From NCBI GenBank assembly GCA_965205965.1, contig CBDBHT010000008.1:930001-994000 (forward strand): a DNA stretch of 64,000 bases, read 5' to 3'. The notes under the pieces are model-generated. The model was given only the letters and a program-made list of their open reading frames with translations, made no database searches and had not been told where the DNA came from. Of this stretch, positions 59,503 to 64,000 are shown in pieces. The translations under genes and the position numbers were made by a program. Position 1 is the stretch's first letter; each line of letters opens with the position of its first letter. The DNA comes from Bin55 sp965205965. GTDB taxonomy: Bacteria > Pseudomonadota > Gammaproteobacteria > Pseudomonadales > Azotimanducaceae.

Positions 59503-60156
59503 ATGAGTGTTGAGTCTGAGAAACGTGCAGCAGCAGCAGCAGCACTCGCGTACGTTCAGCCCAAGCTGAACCTAGATACCGTGGTTGGAATAGGTACCGG
59601 ATCCACCACTAATTACTTCATTGATTTATTGGCTGAAATTCGCGATCATTTTTCATCTGCCGTTTCAAGTTCAAATGCTAGCACCAAACGGTTAACTAGT
59701 TGCGGCATAAAGGTTGTTTCTGCTAGTTTGACGGAGCGAATAAGCGTATACATAGATGGTGCTGACGAAATAGACCGTTCAAAAGCGTTAATCAAAGGCG
59801 GCGGTGGAGCACTCACGCGAGAAAAAATTATAGCAGCAGAATCGGAAGAATTTATTTGTATTGTAGACAGCATGAAGCTAGTTGATCAATTGGGTACGTT
59901 TCCGCTGCCGGTTGAAGTCATCCCGATAGCTCAACGATTGGTAAGCGAAAGAATTCGCGAGCTAAGGGGCAAACCTCAGGTCCGTAAAGATTTTCATACG
60001 GACAATGGGAATATTATTCTCGACGTGGAAGAATTGGCCATTGACAATCCTGATGCATTAGAACAGGTCCTAAACAATATTACGGGAGTCGTATGCAACG
60101 GCATTTTCGCGTTGAATCGACCGGATGTTGTTTTTGTTGGGAAGAATACTTTGTAG
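59503..60156 (+). CDS. rpiA: Ribose-5-phosphate isomerase A
   Basis: Interconverts ribose-5-phosphate and ribulose-5-phosphate in the pentose phosphate pathway. The 217-residue protein has VVGIGTGSTTNYFIDLLAEI at the N-terminus, then VYIDGADEIDRSKALIKGGG, GALTREKIIAAESEEFICIV and DSMKLVDQLGTFPLPVEVIP, with the catalytic Asp, Glu and Lys of the family. RKDFHTDNGNIILDV and GVVCNGIFALNRPDVVFVG follow near the C-terminus. The start ATG at 59503 is 26 bases after def. It is intact, and an IS1380-type end begins 21 bases after its stop, so its terminator may have been displaced. Confidence 0.95.
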   Translation: MSVESEKRAAAAAALAYVQPKLNLDTVVGIGTGSTTNYFIDLLAEIRDHFSSAVSSSNASTKRLTSCGIKVVSASLTERISVYIDGADEIDRSKALIKGGGGALTREKIIAAESEEFICIVDSMKLVDQLGTFPLPVEVIPIAQRLVSERIRELRGKPQVRKDFHTDNGNIILDVEELAIDNPDALEQVLNNITGVVCNGIFALNRPDVVFVGKNTL

Positions 60157-60177
60157 ATTCCGAATGTCTTGATTTAA

Positions 60178-60713
60178 CCCTTATTTCTCATAATGGATGG
60201 CTTGGGTGCGATGTATGTGCGTGTAAGTTGTTGATACCACGAAGTTGGTTGGGCTTTGCCGGGGGGAAGGGGATGGTAGCGGGGTGCGTTCGGACGGATG
60301 GGTGCGTTGGATAGCGAAAGGGGTGCGGACTTGTAGCATGCGCCTGGGCCCGTTTTGCGGACCGTTACGATCGGCGTGCAAAGCGGCGCATCCCGTGAAA
60401 GATGCTGTTTTCGACTGGATGATGAGCCATGCGGGTGAGCATGCGGCGGACGCCCCTATCGCACGCCCCTGGGTTCTGGTCTTGACGAGGCCCGAACGCT
60501 CCCCGACTGTCGGGAGGTTTCGCCCCCGGTGGCTGCGATAGCATGCGGATGAACGGAAAGGGATTCTGGTCTGTAAGGATGTCGTGTCACCGGTTGATAT
60601 ACGGGAACGTATCCGTTTTTTTGGGGGTTCTTCAAAAAATACTTGCGTTTTAGCATGGGTTGTGGCAATCTACGCTGAGTTAGATGGTCTCCGGTGCCAA
60701 CGTGATGGATTTG
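60178..60713 (+). mobile_element. IS1380-type chimeric element VI, truncated by IS256 D
   Basis: It begins with CCCTTATTTCTCATAATGG after TTAA (60174-60177) and stops at the first codons of the DruA remnant (GTGATGGATTT), where IS256 D starts. It shares with copy V the same internal deletion (GGGGTGCGGACTTGTAGC) and base changes (CCGTTACGATCGGCG), so V and VI are sisters in inverted orientation. Confidence 0.82.
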
Positions 60714-60874
60714 GTTGTGTATAAATTTGTCTGCAAAAACGAAAAACGGGCTGTAACGACAGACGGATGGTTAGAATCTGATGTTTCATCGGGAATGTGG
60801 AGATGCCTGGACGCACTAAGGGGCGTCCAGGCGCGAATCATTCATTACACAACTTTAGGGACAAGGAGCAAGAA

Positions 60875-62095
60875 ATGATTCGGAAAGATTATACGCACAA
60901 TGCCACGAAGAAGTCGGCATGCCATCATCTGGCGGACGATGAGGAGTTTGTGAGGCGGCTGGTGCAAGAGACGCTCAACGAGGTGCTGGAGAGTGAGATG
61001 ACGGAGTTTCTGGGAGCGGGCAAGAGCGAGCGGACGCAGACGCGTCAGGGCTACCGTTCTGGCTACTACCGGCGCGATCTGACGATGAAGGTGGGCGAGA
61101 TCGAGCTGAGGGTTCCGCAGGAACGCAGCGGCCAGTTCAGCACGCGGGTGTTCGAGCGCTATCAGCGTTCGGAGAAGGCACTGGTGGCCGTGCTCTCGGA
61201 GATGTATGTGCAGGGGGTCTCGACGCGTCGGGTGAGCCGACTGGCGGAAGATCTGTGCGGTCACGAGTTTTCACCGGCGACGATCTCAGCCATGGTGTCG
61301 AAGCTGGACGCGTCCCTGAAGGCGTTTGCGGAACGTCGGCTGGAGGAGGCGTATCCGTATGTGCTGCTGGATGCCCGGTATGAGAAGGTGAGAGAGGAGG
61401 GCTCGGTGCGTTCCCGGGCGGTGCAGATTGCCCTCGGGATTGACGGCGAGGGTCGGCGTCAGGTGTTGGCGGCGGAGGTGGCGAACCGGGAAAGCGAGGT
61501 GTCGTGGACGGAATTCCTGTCGCATCTGAAGGAACGTGGCCTGCGGGGAGTCGAGTATGTGGTCTCGGACAGTCATGAGGGATTAAAGCATGCGATCTCG
61601 AAAGTGCTGCCGACCGCGCTGTGGCAACGGTGCTGCGTCCATTTTCTGCGCAATGCCAGGGACAAGCTGTCGCGGAGTGCTGATCCCGCGTGTCTGGAGG
61701 GTCTGAAACGGTTGTGGGGCCATGAGCATGTCGGCGAGGCACGTGAGGCGTTGGGTGCCTGGGTGACCCATTGGGGCGATGAGAAAGGGTTTGGCAAGCT
61801 GGTGGAATGGGTCGAGGATCATGTCGAGGAGACGCTGACGGTGTATCGGCTGCCTAGGGAACATCGCCTGCGGATGAAGTCCACGAACATGCTGGAGCGG
61901 TACAACGAGGAGCTCCGTCGGCGCACGCGTGTCGTCAGGATCTTCCCGAACGCGGAGTCCTGTCTGCGTCTGATCTTGGCACTTGCGGCGGAGACCCATG
62001 AGCGGTGGCTGACGGGGCAGCGTTATCTATATGGCCGGATCGGCGTGGTTCGCGCATCCGAACCGGAATCCGAGACATGGCAGGAGGCGGCATGA
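60875..62095 (+). CDS. IS256-family transposase, intact
   Basis: Same enzyme as copy A with few changes. It starts at MIRKDYTHNATKKSACHHLA behind AAGGAG; the upstream ATG seen in copy A has become ATT here, which supports this start for all copies. Catalytic blocks PYVLLDARYEKVREEG, EYVVSDSHEGLKHAI and KSTNMLERYNEELRRRTRV are intact, as is CCVHFLRNARDKLSRSADPA. With copy A it is one of two apparently functional IS256 enzymes in the window. Confidence 0.93.
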   Translation: MIRKDYTHNATKKSACHHLADDEEFVRRLVQETLNEVLESEMTEFLGAGKSERTQTRQGYRSGYYRRDLTMKVGEIELRVPQERSGQFSTRVFERYQRSEKALVAVLSEMYVQGVSTRRVSRLAEDLCGHEFSPATISAMVSKLDASLKAFAERRLEEAYPYVLLDARYEKVREEGSVRSRAVQIALGIDGEGRRQVLAAEVANRESEVSWTEFLSHLKERGLRGVEYVVSDSHEGLKHAISKVLPTALWQRCCVHFLRNARDKLSRSADPACLEGLKRLWGHEHVGEAREALGAWVTHWGDEKGFGKLVEWVEDHVEETLTVYRLPREHRLRMKSTNMLERYNEELRRRTRVVRIFPNAESCLRLILALAAETHERWLTGQRYLYGRIGVVRASEPESETWQEAA

Positions 62096-62116
62096 AACGC
62101 CCGAAAATTTCGCGCC

Positions 62117-62152
62117 GAGCGGAGACCCGCCCATATGGGCGGGTCTCCGCTC
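62117..62152. terminator. Perfect 36-base palindrome at the IS256 end (copy D)
   Basis: Identical to the palindrome in copies A and C. It lies 22 bases after the transposase stop. Confidence 0.55.
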
Positions 62153-62185
62153 CCACCAGAAATTGCAGAAGATTCTTGACACAAC

Positions 62186-62818
62186 TGGTCGAATGCTGGT
62201 GTTGGCAGTGTTGAAGGAGGGTCTCAACTGCGACTGGGATCGCTTGCACGAGTTGGTGAACCAGCATGGGACCCTTCGGGAGATGCTGGGGGATTCCCGT
62301 TTTGGCGGGGAGCGGTACCACCGTCAAACGCTGATCGACAACGTCTCGCTGCTGAGGCCGGAGTTGCTTCGTGCGGTGGGGGAACGGGTGGTATCGACCC
62401 CGGACACGAGGTGGTGCGAAAAGAGTCTGGAGGCGGCTTGTCCGCTCGCTGTGATTCGTTTGTGGTGGAGACCGACGTTCGCTTTCCGACCGATCTGGGT
62501 CTGTTGTGGGATGCGACCCGGGTGGCGGTGCGTGTCTGCTCGAAGTTGGCCAAGGCGCAGGGGTTGGCAGGCTGGCGTCAACGAAGGCACCTGGAAAGGC
62601 AACTGCGGCATCGGTTTCAACGAGTATGCACGTCCCGACGGTGGAAGCGGGATCCGCAAGGAGTGAAGGCATACCTGTCCGGTTGTCGACAGCTACGGCA
62701 GCGGATTGCTGCGACCCTGGATCCATGGGCCATGTCCTCAGTGGATCTATCCGAACTCCGCCGTCGGGTGTCGCTGGGAACCCGTCTGGAAGACCAGATC
62801 GTGCGTCGGGTGTTGAAG
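62186..62818 (+). pseudogene. ISNCY-type transposase, central fragment
   Basis: It reads RMLVLAVLKEGLNCDWDRLH, VNQHGTLREMLGDSRFGGER and RQTLIDNVSLLRPELL. After one frame change near 62410 it continues CDSFVVETDVRFPTDLGLLW, and then RRVSLGTRLEDQIVRRVLK. These match the N-terminal half of the ISNCY transposase at 28857, but with enough difference to be another lineage. Both ends are cut, by IS256 on the left and by the DruA-IS4 element on the right. Confidence 0.75.
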
Positions 62819-64000
62819 CAATGGCATTCGTTTAGTGAATTTTTCCATTCGGTTAAGGATTCGGTCTTGGGCCTTGGTTATCCGCTGATTTTTTACTCCG
62901 TTAGCGGATTGCCGGTGCCGGTGCTCCCCTGCTTCGCGGCCACTTTCCGACCGGTTTTCGGGATCGCCGCTCATAGGACCTGCCCGGACGGAGCCGTTGC
63001 CGACACCGGACGATCTCGCTGACAATACGAGCCACGGTTTCCCGGAGGGCGGATGCCTGCTGAAGTAGCAGGCTCTCGATGTTGGCCGCCACCGCCGCAA
63101 GTCCGTGCTTGAAATTCGTCTGCATCAGCGGCTTGCCGTCATTCGGCAGCCCCCTGTTCAAATGATCCTCGCCATGGTTGGCGAACAGCCGGGTCATGGT
63201 AATCAGAGTGAAGCATGCATACAGTTCCTGTTTCACGCCGCGCTCGTTTTGCCCATGAAAGTCCTCAACCTCCATCAGCCGTTTGGATACCTTGTACAGT
63301 TCCTCGATGCCCCATCTCGCGTGATACAGATCCGACAGTTGCTCGATGGGATACTGGTCCCGGTCCAGCAGGGTCGTGCCCAGGATGAAGACGGTATCGC
63401 CCACGGCATATTTCACCAGCCGCAAGCGGTGCGGGCCGAATGCGGCTCCGGGGTTCCTTCGGCGTAGTCGGGTCAGCGTGCGTTGGCGGGGAACGACCTC
63501 GATGACCGTATCCCGGCGGCCGCCATGGATGAAGCGGTCGACATCGATACCGGTTTTCCGTTTCATCCGGAACACCGCGTGCAGTCCCCGAATCGTATGC
63601 GCGTGCAGCATCTCATAGGAATAGTAGCCCCGGTCATAGACCACCACATCGTTCGCCGACAGCACGTTCAGGTGGGCCAGTGCCGCCGCGCGCTCGTTTC
63701 CATGCGCATGCAGGTCGAAGTCAACCGGTAGTCGGGACTGCAGCCGATACAGGCAACTCACCAGACCCTGCGGATAATGGGCACCGTCTACCGGCGTCCG
63801 CCAGCCTTCATGCACCAGTCCGCGCGGCAGGTTCAGGTAGGTTCCATCGACCGCAAACACCCGATGCCCCTGCCACCGCCGGTCCGTGTCGGGTCGGACT
63901 TTCCGTGCGTGCCGGGGTTGGCCTTCGGCGTCGAAGACCACCTTGAGGATTTCCTGGTGCAAGGTCTTGAACAGCTGCTCGTCCAGCCTGGCCCGGGCAC
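62819..64000 (-). mobile_element. DruA-IS4 element, copy 2, runs off the right edge
   Basis: Its end CAATGGCATTCGTTTAGTG begins at 62819, directly after the ISNCY fragment. The DruA part, if present, lies beyond the window. Confidence 0.8.
62901..64000 (-). CDS. IS4-family transposase (C-terminal part of a DruA-IS4 fusion), partial
   Basis: The frame is open from the window edge to the stop at 62901, so the start is not visible. The DDE residues are clear: HRVFAVDGTYLNLPRGLVHE (first D), VVVYDRGYYSYEMLHAHTIR (second D) and LYHARWGIEELYKVSKRLME with the Y(2)R(3)E(6)K signature. FDLHAHGNERAAALAHLNVL and VKQELYACFTLITMTRLFAN are further IS4 blocks. It is undamaged where copy 1 (26385-28659) has two frame changes. 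At the edge it reads ARLDEQLFKTLHQEILKVVF, equivalent to the region just after the DruA-IS4 junction of copy 1, so fusion with DruA is expected but unseen. Confidence 0.88.
   Translation of the reverse strand, partial: ARARLDEQLFKTLHQEILKVVFDAEGQPRHARKVRPDTDRRWQGHRVFAVDGTYLNLPRGLVHEGWRTPVDGAHYPQGLVSCLYRLQSRLPVDFDLHAHGNERAAALAHLNVLSANDVVVYDRGYYSYEMLHAHTIRGLHAVFRMKRKTGIDVDRFIHGGRRDTVIEVVPRQRTLTRLRRRNPGAAFGPHRLRLVKYAVGDTVFILGTTLLDRDQYPIEQLSDLYHARWGIEELYKVSKRLMEVEDFHGQNERGVKQELYACFTLITMTRLFANHGEDHLNRGLPNDGKPLMQTNFKHGLAAVAANIESLLLQQASALRETVARIVSEIVRCRQRLRPGRSYERRSRKPVGKWPRSRGAPAPAIR

Larger units (their letters stand above)
60714..62185 (+). mobile_element. IS256-family element, copy D (complete)
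   Basis: 1472 bases with both terminal repeats. The left neighbour is IS1380 VI, the right neighbour an ISNCY fragment, so no target duplication is seen; a rearrangement across the element is likely. Confidence 0.9.

Noticed and set aside
25374..63962. CRISPR array or integron attC array in the repeat-rich region
   Set aside because: Repeats are whole IS copies or terminal repeats. No short regularly spaced repeats with unique spacers, and no cas or integrase gene, are seen.

Overview
The window is a moderately AT-leaning bacterial chromosome, most consistent with a gammaproteobacterium: it has a sufBCDS-A-T-E operon, a TonB-dependent receptor, a DUF6491-type secreted protein and 5-FCL, def and rpiA as neighbours. 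No rRNA or core marker allows a firmer placement. Its dominant feature is a very heavy load of insertion sequences. They are visibly richer in G and C than the host genes, are nested several levels deep, often stand end to end, and fill well over half of the window. Many host genes and many transposases carry single-base frameshifts. That fits a genome in active erosion (a recent symbiont or a strongly bottlenecked lineage), but uncorrected assembly indels are a real alternative.

Layout. 1-5.9 kb holds a frameshifted TonB receptor, a frameshifted nucleotidyltransferase and a UvrA paralogue broken by five frameshifts. 5.9-11.8 kb is an intact leftward Fe-S assembly operon, sufB-C-D-S-A-T-E. 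12.5-17.4 kb is an IS1595-type transposon with an 8-bp target duplication. It carries two passenger genes and is itself interrupted by an IS630 that is interrupted by an IS256. 17.6-20.3 kb holds IS relics and a type IV pilin-like gene. 20.3-23.8 kb is a host segment: DUF1761 pseudogene, two glycosyltransferases, tRNA-Arg(CCT), an O-methyltransferase and a hypothetical gene. 23.9-58.0 kb is an almost continuous IS mosaic of IS1595, IS256, DruA-IS4, ISNCY, IS1380, DruA-Tn5, IS630, IS3 and IS5 elements. Only two host genes stand in it, a DUF6491 protein and a MerR-like HTH/TPR protein. 58.0-60.2 kb is a three-gene housekeeping island (5-FCL, def, rpiA) walled in by two inverted, truncated IS1380-type ends and then two IS256 copies. 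60.2-64 kb is more mosaic, ending in a second DruA-IS4 copy that runs off the edge.

The most striking signal is repeated association of a DruA/DUF4338 domain with DDE transposases. One intact 753-residue protein (34861-37122) joins a complete DruA-like domain to a Tn5-type transposase with all catalytic residues, inside an element with 14-bp inverted ends and a perfect 9-bp duplication. A second, different element joins DruA to an IS4-type transposase; one copy is frameshifted and one is cut by the window edge. A third lineage, IS1380, has captured the front part of the DruA-IS4 element and spread it in at least five copies. DruA is otherwise known as a component of the Druantia anti-phage system, so these elements suggest that the domain works, or once worked, in transposition.
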